Part shown: positions 16,365 to 24,139 of the stretch, in pieces
Position numbering within the stretch: the first letter of the stretch is position 1
Layout: every line of letters starts with the position of its first letter
DNA from: an uncultured Eggerthellaceae bacterium
Lineage (GTDB): Bacteria > Actinomycetota > Coriobacteriia > Coriobacteriales > Eggerthellaceae
Direction: 5' to 3'
Length of the DNA stretch: 64,000 nucleotides
Assembly (NCBI GenBank): GCA_934617425.1
Contig: CAKTUD010000006.1
Coordinates: 35,805 to 99,804, forward strand
Program-made: the position numbers and the translations under genes
Notes under the pieces: model-generated
Database searches by the model: none
What the model saw: only the letters and a program-made list of their open reading frames with translations
Told to the model about the DNA's origin: nothing

Positions 16365-16868
16365 TTATCTGCTGTGCCGCCGAAAAGACGTACGCTGATG
16401 AAGAGTGATGAGGGAATCCAAAGTACCCAAAAGTGCACCGATATAGATTTGCTCGCCATTTGATGGGAGTCTAAGCTCAATTCCCATTAGTACCTCGGCA
16501 TTGAGCTTTGATCGCGTTCCGCCGACCAAGTAAGAGGCAATATCCATGCTTTTAATCAGATGCATTATGAAACGGTTTTGCGCTATGTCAGGAATAGCTT
16601 TTATAACATGTGCATGATTATTCACCCAGCTCAAACCACTTATCAGCTGCACGGGATAATTGTCTAAATCCGTAGCACCATCCTCGGCAACAAGGACAAA
16701 TTCGCCCTCATGTGTATAGCCCTCCACGTAGTCTTGGATCCCATTCGTTCCGTAATAGGGAGTACCACCGGGAATTCGATCCTTAGCAGTAATTGGAATG
16801 CGCAAATTGTCATGCCTGGTAGCAACCTCCCCCAACTTACGCTGTTCCCAAGCTGAAGTTGATCTCAT
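16365..16868 (-). pseudogene. Type I restriction specificity subunit (HsdS) fragment, 167 aa
   Basis: Begins with the hallmark WEQRKLGEVA and continues through one target-recognition domain (TPYYGTNGIQDYV, NNHAHVIK), ending in the conserved helix start (YIGALLGTLDSLITLHQR) before a divergent tail (SFRRHSR). Full HsdS proteins have two such domains and about 400 residues, so this is roughly half a gene. No hsdM or hsdR is in the window. Its base composition is visibly more AT-rich than its neighbours, suggesting transfer. It could be a remnant, or a spare recognition cassette used by recombination with an hsdS elsewhere. It lies tail-on to the hydrogenase terminator. Confidence 0.65.
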
Positions 16869-17142
16869 TTTGCCTTAAAGAACAGCCGCTCTTCTTTTTC
16901 TTCGAGCGATTTTCATCTCACGACATCGTCAAAAGACGAACGTCGAAGCGCGACGCCTTCTCGATGCAGCCTTCGCTAGTCTCGCAAATTTTTCACGCCC
17001 TATCACGGCAAGGCACAGATGACCTTGTCGTGGTTGCGAGAAAGGGTGCGGCATGGCAGGAGGGGAAAAGTACGCCGCTGGTCAAAGTGGTCGTTGCTGT
17101 TCAAGCGTTGAACAGATTTGCTGGAAGAAAGGAGGGCAGGGC

Positions 17143-17901
17143 ATGCGCGACGAGATAGCAGATGGTTGGAAAGTTTCCCAAGTTGAAGCTCTTGTCGGGC
17201 TGCCTCGGCGCGATATCCAGCGTGCGTGTTACGACGGCGCAGGCGGTTTCGGCATTGTACATCCGCGCAATAGCTCGTGGGGTTGGCGCGTGTACGAGGT
17301 CTCGGATATGGCGAAGCTCTTTTTGCTGGCGCAGGCACGTAAGCAGCCATGTTCAGCCGATGACATTCGTCGCAAATTCGCAAAATGCGAAGACGACGGC
17401 ATCGTGCGGAAGTGGCTGTTGCGTGTTTGGCAGCATTTCGACGAACTGGCTGATGCCAATTTAGGCGTTGCATTGCAGAGTCGGGCGTTTTGGCACGCGA
17501 TCGACCGTGGCGGGTCCGGTGTGTTTGCTGAAATGCTCGATGCGACGTTTGCGCAAAGTGCGCGCGATTGGGGTCGAACGCACGAAATGCTGCGGCTGGC
17601 TTCGGAAGAGTTCTTTTCGAGTTTCTTGGAGCGTGCCGCGAATGCGGCCCGTGTCGGGGAGCCTTCGGGTTGCGACGAGGCGAAGGCGGCGTGCTCATGC
17701 GCAATTGCTGAGCTTTCGCGCTCATTGGGGGTTCGACCGGCCGAGGCGGCCGCAATTCTTGCTCATGCGCTGAATGCTCCAGGTGTGGCGCTTGCGTGCG
17801 AGTTGTGGCTTGGGGCTGCGACGCATTCGTTTGTGAATACCGCTCTTGAGTCGGCGACGGTCGAGATGGAAAAAGGCGCGTTTGATGGACGCGCTGAATA
17901 A
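17143..17901 (+). CDS. MerR-like DNA-binding protein, 252 aa
   Basis: Start ATG 17143 chosen for AAAGGAGG at 17128-17134; longer upstream readings lack a ribosome site. The N-terminal 65 residues resemble a MerR-type winged helix: YKVS-like opening (WKVSQVEALVGLPRRDIQRACY) and the wing with WGWRVYEVSDMAKLFLLAQARK. The remaining 185 residues are helical, with several Trp and Ala-rich stretches, and match no ligand-binding domain I recognise. The next gene (a lipoprotein) starts 19 nt after the stop, so it may regulate or be co-expressed with the envelope genes downstream. The 274 nt upstream show no supported gene. Confidence 0.6.
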   Translation: MRDEIADGWKVSQVEALVGLPRRDIQRACYDGAGGFGIVHPRNSSWGWRVYEVSDMAKLFLLAQARKQPCSADDIRRKFAKCEDDGIVRKWLLRVWQHFDELADANLGVALQSRAFWHAIDRGGSGVFAEMLDATFAQSARDWGRTHEMLRLASEEFFSSFLERAANAARVGEPSGCDEAKAACSCAIAELSRSLGVRPAEAAAILAHALNAPGVALACELWLGAATHSFVNTALESATVEMEKGAFDGRAE

Positions 17902-17920
17902 TGAGAAAGGAAAGCCATAA

Positions 17921-18655
17921 ATGAAGAAGACGAACAAAATTGTGATGTGCGTGCTTGCGGCAGCGACGTCGCTTGCGCTTGCAGGTTGTGCGGGCGACGG
18001 TCAGCAAGGATTGAATGGGGGAGATGCGGCTGGTGCACAGCAATCGACGCTGCAAAAGGATGCCGCATTGAATGCGACAACGCTTGACGGGATCGTTGAC
18101 GATATCGAGAAAGATTTCGAGTCGACCGAGGCGGACATCGCTGCGGGGCTCGATGACGCCAAGGCGAAAGCGGGTGGCTCGTATGCCGATTACACTGCAA
18201 ACAGCGATGTTCTTGCAAACTGGATGACTGACACGCAGGCGAAAGTCGAAGCGCTGGTCTCGCGTACCGATAAGAATGCCGCAAAGTATTACACGCTACT
18301 TGCCAAGCAGGCGCCCGATATGGATCAGGGCGACGTGGACGATGCCATGACGGCGTTCTACCGTGCAGTATACGACGATTCGTTTGGCGATTTGTATCGT
18401 TCGGTGTACACCGATGCGTACAAAGACGTGTATCGCACGTTTTACGAAGGCGTGATGAAAGACGCTTATGACGTCATTTCGCATAAGGAAGCATCCGACG
18501 CCCAGAGCGACATGTATCGTGCGATTTCCGACGCCCAGAGGGATTTATACCGCGTGATTTCTGATGCGCAGAGCGATATGTATCGAACCTATTCCGATGT
18601 GCACAGCGAGTTCTACAACAAGAATTACGACCTTTCGAAGGTGTTGGACGACTAG
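17921..18655 (+). CDS. Lipoprotein with C-terminal 11-residue repeats, 244 aa
   Basis: Signal peptide with lipobox (LALAGC, Cys near residue 23) predicts a lipid-anchored surface protein. The middle is acidic and helical. The C-terminus carries four successive 11-residue units at about residues 192-235 (SDAQSDMYRAI, SDAQRDLYRVI, SDAQSDMYRTY and a degenerate fourth). They are preceded by looser Tyr-spaced 12-residue units (VYDDSFGDLYRS, VYTDAYKDVYRT). An 11-residue period fits hendecad coiled coils, so a rod or oligomeric stalk is plausible. Function unknown; no homologue recognised. ATG 17921 follows GAAAGGAAAG. Confidence 0.75.
   Translation: MKKTNKIVMCVLAAATSLALAGCAGDGQQGLNGGDAAGAQQSTLQKDAALNATTLDGIVDDIEKDFESTEADIAAGLDDAKAKAGGSYADYTANSDVLANWMTDTQAKVEALVSRTDKNAAKYYTLLAKQAPDMDQGDVDDAMTAFYRAVYDDSFGDLYRSVYTDAYKDVYRTFYEGVMKDAYDVISHKEASDAQSDMYRAISDAQRDLYRVISDAQSDMYRTYSDVHSEFYNKNYDLSKVLDD
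18494..18625 (+). repeat. 33-bp tandem coding repeats in the lipoprotein gene
   Basis: Four units starting at 18494, 18527, 18560 and 18593, each 33 bp. The first three share TCNGANGCNCAGAG and TATCG/TACCG blocks; the fourth is degenerate. Synonymous differences between units show the array is not recent at the DNA level while the protein period is kept. Confidence 0.85.
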
Positions 18656-18705
18656 ATTCGCAAAAAGTTAACGAGCATGAATGGCAAGGCTGCTACTGCG
18701 TGGTC

Positions 18706-18737
18706 TTGCCATCATGGTGCGGGGGGGGGGGTAAATT
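18706..18737 (+). promoter_or_regulatory. Putative promoter with an 11-G tract in its spacer
   Basis: TTGCCA (18706-18711) and TAAATT (18732-18737) are separated by 20 nt that include eleven consecutive G (18721-18731). The gene at 18772 follows about 35 nt later. Loss of three G would give the optimal 17-nt spacing, so slippage could switch expression. The -35-like sequence also forms the right arm of an inverted repeat ATGGCAAG (18681-18688) / CTTGCCAT (18705-18712). Promoter assignment is a prediction. Confidence 0.45.
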
Positions 18738-18771
18738 ATTTGCAGCAAGTTGAAAGACAAGTGGATGGGTG

Positions 18772-19779
18772 ATGTGCATGGACGAGGAAAAGACCGATAT
18801 CGAGATTCCCGACGTTGAGAATGGTCTTAACGAACTGAGTGAAGAGGAGCAATCTGCTGCTGAGGAATTCGCTTATAAACTTATAAAGCAAGCCGCTTCT
18901 TTAAAGGCGGTGAAGATCAATCGCGAAAAATACCTCCGCGCCGAGTTAAAGAAGTTTTGCCCCGGCGTTGATGCCGATCTTGCAATTGCGGAATCGCCGA
19001 GCGCAGCCGGGGTTACTGCTCGAGAAATGGATGCAATTGCTCTGAGCGCGATCGACGTTGAAACGAAAAAATGCGCCGGACTTTCTTTTTTGGCGGGGAT
19101 TCCTGGCGGTATTGCAATGGCGGGCACCATCCCCGCCGATCTCGCTCAATATTTTTGTCATGTCATGAGGGTCGAGCAAAAGCTTGCATACATATATGGC
19201 TGGCAATCTTTTCTCGATGACAACGATGAGGTCGACGACGAAACCATCATGAAGCTTGTTGTGCTTATGGGCGTGATGCTACAAGTTGGGACCGCTGCCA
19301 ATGCTATAAATTCTTTCGCTAAAGCCATCGCTCAAAAGGGCGTGCAGAAAGCGATACAGAAGCAAGCATTGACGAAAACATTTTTCTATCCTTCCATGAA
19401 GGCCGTTTTGCGTGTTCTTGGTGTGCAACTAACCAAAGAGACTTTTGCCAAGACGGTGAGCAAGGCTGTTCCCGTTGTTGGTGGAGTGGTTTCGGGTGGA
19501 GTAACGTATGCGGCCTTCAAGCCTGCTAGCGAAAAACTGAGGCGTTATCTACGTGCTTTGCCCACATCTGGAATTAGCGAAGATGAACCGGATTATAAGA
19601 AGAAGGGCGCGATTGCGGACGCCGCTAAAGCTTTGTCACCTGTTGCTGATGGTGTTTCCAATGCGGTAGGCGTTGTTGGAAAGTCAGCGCAAAAAGCTGC
19701 GAGTGCTGCAGGCAATGCGCTTTCTGATGGCGCAAAGGCGGTAGGTGGTTTTCTGGATTCGCTGGGGAAGCGATCGTAA
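18772..19779 (+). CDS. EcsC-like helical protein, 335 aa
   Basis: Resembles EcsC-family proteins: after an acidic N-terminus comes the pattern ITAREMDAIALSAI-like helix, GLSFLAGIPGGIAMAGTIPADL, and VMRVEQKLAYIYGW (about residues 100-145). A Gly/Val-rich hydrophobic segment (VPVVGGVVSGG, near 240-250) and an Ala/Lys-rich amphipathic C-terminus follow. EcsC function is poorly defined; some members sit next to ABC transporters. The start is uncertain: GTG 18769, ATG 18772 and ATG 18778 are all possible, with only a weak GGATGGG ribosome site. The gene lies behind the G11 tract, the only gene in this window with such a promoter. Confidence 0.6.
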   Translation: MCMDEEKTDIEIPDVENGLNELSEEEQSAAEEFAYKLIKQAASLKAVKINREKYLRAELKKFCPGVDADLAIAESPSAAGVTAREMDAIALSAIDVETKKCAGLSFLAGIPGGIAMAGTIPADLAQYFCHVMRVEQKLAYIYGWQSFLDDNDEVDDETIMKLVVLMGVMLQVGTAANAINSFAKAIAQKGVQKAIQKQALTKTFFYPSMKAVLRVLGVQLTKETFAKTVSKAVPVVGGVVSGGVTYAAFKPASEKLRRYLRALPTSGISEDEPDYKKKGAIADAAKALSPVADGVSNAVGVVGKSAQKAASAAGNALSDGAKAVGGFLDSLGKRS

Positions 19780-19857
19780 CAAAGAGGAACGGCGCGGGCT
19801 GATGTTCGTGCCGGATCTTGGCGATTGCGGCAATCGACAACATGGGTGGTTGATCAC

Positions 19858-20658
19858 ATGAACGAAACAACGAAAGAGAGCAAAGCCGGCGAAGCAGATG
19901 TTTCGGCTCGCGAGCATGTTGCCACAGCAGAAAAGGCTGCCGCAGATGCGCGGTACAAGGCAGAGAAGCAAGCCGAGCGTGCCGCAAAAGCCGAGCGTAA
20001 GGCAAAGCGTGCGGGAAGGGACATCGTGCCGAAAAAAGTGAAACTGGCGATCGGAGCCGGTCTTGTGATTATCGCAGTAGTTGCTCTCGTTGTCGGCGTG
20101 CCGGCCATTCAAGCGAAGATGAATAAAACAAATTATTTCACGGCAAGTTCGCTTACGAAAATCGTGAACGTGAGCAAGCTTTCGACAGCTGAATATCGCT
20201 ATAACGGCATTGCCGACAAATGCAACGACAAGGGCGAGGCCGAATACCACGTCTATTATGAGTCAACGATAAGTGCATCGTACGACATGAGTGCGATTTC
20301 ATTTGACATCGACGAGGAAGCAAAAACCATCACGCCGCATTTGCCAGAGCCGGAAATCGGAGATCCATCAATCGACACGACAACACTCGATTATCTTCCG
20401 AAGAATCCGGGAGCGAACTTGAAGGATGTCGTTTCGATTTGCAAGGCAGATGCCCTTGCAGAAGTTAAATCGGCGGGCGGCGTTTTGTATACGGCCAACG
20501 AAAACATGCAACGAACAGTGGAAGCTTTGCTTAAGCCTTTGTGTGATGAATTCGGTTATGAAGTCCAGTGGAGCGATGGCGGATCGGACTACGAAGATGC
20601 AGAAACAGAGCAGTCTGATGGGCAAACAGTCGAGCAGGAAGGCGACTCTGATGAATAG
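19858..20658 (+). CDS. DUF4230-like membrane-anchored protein, 266 aa
   Basis: An Ala/Lys/Glu-rich cytoplasmic helix (about 1-58) precedes one transmembrane helix (KLAIGAGLVIIAVVALVV, about 61-80) and an extracytoplasmic domain. That domain has the pattern of DUF4230 proteins: a Tyr-Asn-Gly strand (YRYNGIAD), YESTISASYDMSAISFDID, then a Leu-Pro-x-Pro turn (HLPEPEIGDPSID). The C-terminal tail is Asp/Glu/Gln-rich. The following lipoprotein gene overlaps it by 8 nt, so the two are translationally coupled and probably work together in the envelope. Molecular function unknown. ATG 19858 lacks a strong ribosome site. Confidence 0.6.
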   Translation: MNETTKESKAGEADVSAREHVATAEKAAADARYKAEKQAERAAKAERKAKRAGRDIVPKKVKLAIGAGLVIIAVVALVVGVPAIQAKMNKTNYFTASSLTKIVNVSKLSTAEYRYNGIADKCNDKGEAEYHVYYESTISASYDMSAISFDIDEEAKTITPHLPEPEIGDPSIDTTTLDYLPKNPGANLKDVVSICKADALAEVKSAGGVLYTANENMQRTVEALLKPLCDEFGYEVQWSDGGSDYEDAETEQSDGQTVEQEGDSDE

Positions 20659-21238
20659 AATCTTTGCGGTAGTTGCTTCTATTGTTCTAGGCTGCTCTCT
20701 TTTTTCGTTGGGTGGTTGTCAGACGGATCAATCGAAGGAGGCCGATTTCAGCAACGCTGGTGAGGTTGCGAAGCTCGCGACGTTTGAATGCACATACCAT
20801 AGCGTTGCAAAAATCGAGCGCGAATCTGATAAGGCTTGGTTCATCGACTTGCAAAATGGCAAGCAAGAGTGGTTCGAGTATGATGCGACGGTCGATTTCG
20901 GGATCGATGCGAGTAGGGTCGACATCAGCAAGCCGAACGACGACGGAGAGGTGACCATCGCGATTCCCCAAGGGCAAGTACTCGCCACTCCGAATATCAA
21001 GGCTGATTCGATGTCCGATCCCTTGGACGCAAACGGCTTTTTCGCTTCAATCACCGATGATGAGCGAAAAACGGCGCTCACAAAAGCCCAGCAAGATACT
21101 TTCGAACGGGCATGTTCGGACGATGCTATGATAGCGGCCGCGCGTGAACGTGCCAAAACGCTGCTTGAACAGTATGTGAAAAACGTCGGAGAAAACCTTG
21201 GTCGAGCATATAGGGTGAAATTGGTTGACGCGGAATAA
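20651..21238 (+). CDS. DUF4230-like lipoprotein, 195 aa
   Basis: Start ATG 20651 lies inside the end of the upstream gene (8-nt overlap) with AGGAAGG ahead. Signal peptide with lipobox SLGGC (Cys about residue 19). The body has the same order of elements as its neighbour: FECTYHSVAKI, a strand with VDFGIDASRVDIS, and a short VTIAIPQGQVLATPNI turn, then a long C-terminal helix. I infer a paralogous pair, one membrane-anchored and one lipid-anchored. No function is known to me. Confidence 0.6.
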   Translation: MNRIFAVVASIVLGCSLFSLGGCQTDQSKEADFSNAGEVAKLATFECTYHSVAKIERESDKAWFIDLQNGKQEWFEYDATVDFGIDASRVDISKPNDDGEVTIAIPQGQVLATPNIKADSMSDPLDANGFFASITDDERKTALTKAQQDTFERACSDDAMIAAARERAKTLLEQYVKNVGENLGRAYRVKLVDAE

Positions 21239-21387
21239 ACCGCGATTCCCAAAGGCGTTGAAGTCTTATCTAGATAATTCAATCGCGCACTTCGTTTGCT
21301 TGAAGTACGTCATCGTCTGACGGCGATTTGCGCCCTGCGCATGCGCTATAATGTGCCGACTTCAAACAGCGGGCAAAGGGGGCGAAG

Positions 21388-22122
21388 ATGGAACAAATCG
21401 TAGAGCTGCTGTTTTCGTCGGAGCCGTTTGCCGTTCCCGTCGGCCTTGAATATTTCTTTGTTTTGGTGGGCGTGCTCACGGGATCCCTTGTTGCTCTCGA
21501 CCGAAAACTCGACGTTGTCGGCACTATCACGCTGGGGCTTATCACGGGCTACGGCGGGGGAATAATTCGCGACCTTCTTTTGCAGTCTCATGGCGTGTAC
21601 TTTGTCGATCATCCCAGCTTAGTGGTTGTCAGTACTCTTTTGAGCATGCTCGTTTTTTATTTCAAGGGCGTTTTTCGGCACCTATCGGCATCCATCACGC
21701 TTTTCGACGCGTTGTCGGTGGCTTTGTTCGCTGTCGCTGGCGGAGCCAAGGCCATGGCGTGCGGGTGCGGCGTGGTCATGTCCACCATGCTTGCGGTTAT
21801 AACGGCTATAGGGGGTGGTGCCTTGCGCGATGTGTTTACCGGCGAAACGCCTGCCATCTTCAAGCAAAGCAACTACTACGCCATAGCGGCGCTTTTGTGC
21901 TCGGCAACGTTTGTACTGATGCAACGTTTCGGGGCATCGCAGCTTGCCGCAACCCTTGCGTGTGTCGTCGTGATGCTCGCCGTGCGCTATTTGAGCATCT
22001 ATCGCAACTGGAAAACGCATGTGGACACCGATTTCACCTCAAAACTCAGCTATTCGCTCAAGCGGTTTTGGAATTATCTTTCCGAACATGGCGATCTCTT
22101 CGGGAACGATCTCAGGCGCTAA
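21388..22122 (+). CDS. TRIC-type cation channel family protein (YicG/UPF0126), 244 aa
   Basis: Seven-helix membrane protein with the two-repeat TRIC signature. The first repeat has GLITGYGGGIIRDLLL (about residues 51-66) and the second has AVITAIGGGALRDVFTGETPAIF (about 137-159). The GGG-x-x-RD motif lines the pore in prokaryotic TRIC channels, which conduct monovalent cations such as K+. The C-terminus is basic and cytoplasmic. ATG 21388 has AAAGGGGG ahead. It is the first gene of a possible operon with the small membrane protein and the hydrogenase protease, although a 148-nt gap follows it. Confidence 0.85.
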   Translation: MEQIVELLFSSEPFAVPVGLEYFFVLVGVLTGSLVALDRKLDVVGTITLGLITGYGGGIIRDLLLQSHGVYFVDHPSLVVVSTLLSMLVFYFKGVFRHLSASITLFDALSVALFAVAGGAKAMACGCGVVMSTMLAVITAIGGGALRDVFTGETPAIFKQSNYYAIAALLCSATFVLMQRFGASQLAATLACVVVMLAVRYLSIYRNWKTHVDTDFTSKLSYSLKRFWNYLSEHGDLFGNDLRR

Positions 22123-22270
22123 CCCTCGCTGGGCTTTTGCGGCTGTGGTAGTCGCTATTTGCGCAACCCCGCGACGGAAAAGCAGAGCGCTTGCCGAATG
22201 TTCGAAAACACCAGCAGGTACCAGCGGTAAAATCGTCGCGAACAACACCGAGGCGAACGAACGGACAGCC

Positions 22271-22720
22271 ATGTCAGACAAGCGCAAACAAGCCGATCTC
22301 ACCGACGAGCAAATTGCCGCTGAAGAACGCTTCATGCAAGGAATTCCGCGCGTGAACATCGGCGCCTTGGTGATGCCTGGCATTTGGGGCCCCGCGCATG
22401 GCATCTGGGCATGCATATTTTTCTATCCGATTTGGCTTTTTGCTGACAACACTTTTTATGCTGCATGGCGCGAACCGTCCGCCTTGTCGCTTATCGTCGC
22501 TGCGGTGGTTTTCGTTATTCTTTTGGCGTTGCAGATCGTCTTCGGCATTTTGTCGCAGCCTTACGCCTGGCATCGCGCTGTCGCTGCCGGCAAATCTAAA
22601 GAGAAGTATCTTTCGCAGCAAAAGGTGTGGGCTGTCGCGATGATTGCAGTGGGCGTGGTGTTCATCGCCATTGCGACGTATTACAACCTGGTTTTGCGGC
22701 CTGTGGTGGGTGCTTGGTGA
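22271..22720 (+). CDS. Small membrane protein of unknown function, 149 aa
   Basis: N-terminal cytoplasmic segment (about 1-45), then hydrophobic helices near 47-65, 76-98 and 120-140. The sequence around VMPGIWGPAHGIW is distinctive and Trp-rich. I do not recognise a family. The start ATG 22271 is chosen from where sequence starts to look protein-like; the ribosome site is weak. Its TGA overlaps the ATG of the hydrogenase maturation protease by one base (TGATG), which hints at a link to hydrogenase assembly or to the membrane, unproven. Confidence 0.65.
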   Translation: MSDKRKQADLTDEQIAAEERFMQGIPRVNIGALVMPGIWGPAHGIWACIFFYPIWLFADNTFYAAWREPSALSLIVAAVVFVILLALQIVFGILSQPYAWHRAVAAGKSKEKYLSQQKVWAVAMIAVGVVFIAIATYYNLVLRPVVGAW

Positions 22721-23268
22721 TGAAGAAGATCGCCGTTTTTTGCGTAGGCAACAAGCTGTATCTCGACGATGGCGTTGGCCCCGCCGTTTACGAAGAGGTT
22801 CTTGCGCGCTACGACATCCCCGAAAATGTTGCTTTCCACGACGTGGGCTGCATGAGTATGGACATGATCGAATCGGTGCGCGAAAGCGACCTCATCATCA
22901 CGGTCGATGCGGTGGATGGCACCGGCGCCGCGCCGGGGACGGTCTTTCGTTTCTCGCCGCAGGACATGGCTCGCAACGTGCAGGCGCGTACGTCGCTTCA
23001 TGATATGCGCTTAGCCGACCTTTTTGATGCAGCGGCGCTGTTGGGATATTCGTGCGAAGGTGTTTGCCTGGGGCTGCAGGTGCAAAATCGCAATCCGGTT
23101 GAGTTTGTGGTGGGGCTGACGCTTCAGGTGTACGACGCTCTTCCGCTGCTGATCGACGCGCTTCTGGCCGAGCTCGCGCGTAACGAATCGCCTCTCGTCG
23201 ATAAACGTTCGGGCAAGCCCGTTATCGACGCTTCGCAGCCGTTTTCTTATTCGCCTTCGCAAAGCTAG
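22720..23268 (+). CDS. Hydrogenase maturation endopeptidase (HyaD/HycI family), 182 aa
   Basis: Matches the nickel-dependent peptidases that cut the C-terminal tail of [NiFe] hydrogenase large subunits: GNKLYLDDGVGPAVYE at the N-terminus with the metal-binding acidic residue, D(V)GCMSMDMI, LIITVDAVDG, and a conserved His in ARTSLHDMRL. The likely substrate is the large subunit at 13912-15570, which keeps a 20-residue extension after its L2 motif. The gene is about 6.5 kb away from the structural operon. The last 47 nt overlap the 3' end of the minus-strand nth gene (convergent overlap). Confidence 0.88.
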   Translation: MKKIAVFCVGNKLYLDDGVGPAVYEEVLARYDIPENVAFHDVGCMSMDMIESVRESDLIITVDAVDGTGAAPGTVFRFSPQDMARNVQARTSLHDMRLADLFDAAALLGYSCEGVCLGLQVQNRNPVEFVVGLTLQVYDALPLLIDALLAELARNESPLVDKRSGKPVIDASQPFSYSPSQS

Positions 23269-23905
23269 GGCAAACGTCGGCCAAAAAGCATTCGCCGCAT
23301 TTCGGGCGTTGCGCATCGCATATGCCGCGGCCGAATAGCACCCATTCGTGGTTTATGGGTCCCCAGTATTTTTTTGGGTAGAGCTTCAGAAGGTCTTGTT
23401 CGATTTTCGAGGGGTCGTCCTGGGTGGTGAACTTCAGGCGCTGGGCGATTCTTTTCACGTGCGTGTCGACGGCGATTCCCTCCACTATGCCAAAGCCGGT
23501 GTTCATCACGATGTTCGCCGTTTTGCGACCAACGCCGGGCAAGCGCTCGAGTTCTTCGTAGGTATGCGGCACCTCGCCGCCGAAATCGGAGAGCACCATC
23601 TGGGCGCATTTCACGCAGTTGCGCGCTTTTGCGTGGTAAAAGCCGATGGTGCGGATGATCTGTTCGACATCCTCGACCTTTGCGGAGGCGAGGTCGGCTA
23701 CGGTGGGGTAGCGCTCCCACAAGACGGGGGTCACTTTGTTCACGCCTTTATCGGTTGTTTGCGCCGAGAGTAACGTGGATATGGTTAGATGAAACGGATC
23801 GTTGTCAAAGATCAGCGCGCATTCTGCATCGGGGTAGTGCTCGTTCATGCGTTCGGCAACGATTAAAGCTCGTTCGCGCTTGGCTTTCATCGATTCTCTC
23901 GGCAT
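23222..23905 (-). CDS. nth: Endonuclease III, 227 aa
   Basis: Bifunctional DNA glycosylase/AP lyase for oxidised pyrimidines. It shows the hairpin LPGVGRKTANIV with the catalytic Lys, VDTHVKR with the catalytic Asp, and a complete [4Fe-4S] motif C-x6-C-x2-C-x5-C near the C-terminus (CDAQRPKCGECFLADVC). ATG at 23905 has AAGGAG six bases ahead; an earlier ATG adjoins the ribosome site too closely. Overlaps the 3' end of the opposite-strand protease gene by 47 nt. A short Lys/Ala-rich tail ends the protein. Confidence 0.95.
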   Translation of the reverse strand: MPRESMKAKRERALIVAERMNEHYPDAECALIFDNDPFHLTISTLLSAQTTDKGVNKVTPVLWERYPTVADLASAKVEDVEQIIRTIGFYHAKARNCVKCAQMVLSDFGGEVPHTYEELERLPGVGRKTANIVMNTGFGIVEGIAVDTHVKRIAQRLKFTTQDDPSKIEQDLLKLYPKKYWGPINHEWVLFGRGICDAQRPKCGECFLADVCPSFAKANKKTAAKRR

Positions 23906-24139
23906 CTGCATCTCCTTTTGTGCGCGGCTCCAAATGGTTTTGGGGCGATTCGATAAGTATAGTCCGTTGTCGACCATGCTGGTCTTGACCAGATGACGCG
24001 AACTTGACGATATATTTGCGATTTCGGGAATTTTGTGTACCCATAGTTCAACATCTGTAGAATAAGGGCGAAAATTTTGCTGCAAGGGTAATGCCAACTT
24101 GTTGGAATTGACGGCAAGGCGCCGTAAGAGGTATTGCAA

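Noticed and set aside
16859..17158. Open frame ahead of the MerR-like gene
   Set aside because: No ribosome site, no recognisable domain, odd composition, and it overlaps the better-supported start at 17143.
18721..18731. G11 as a sequencing or assembly error
   Set aside because: Not excluded, but it is intergenic between a supported -35-like and -10-like pair, so I keep it as a finding with a read-level check.
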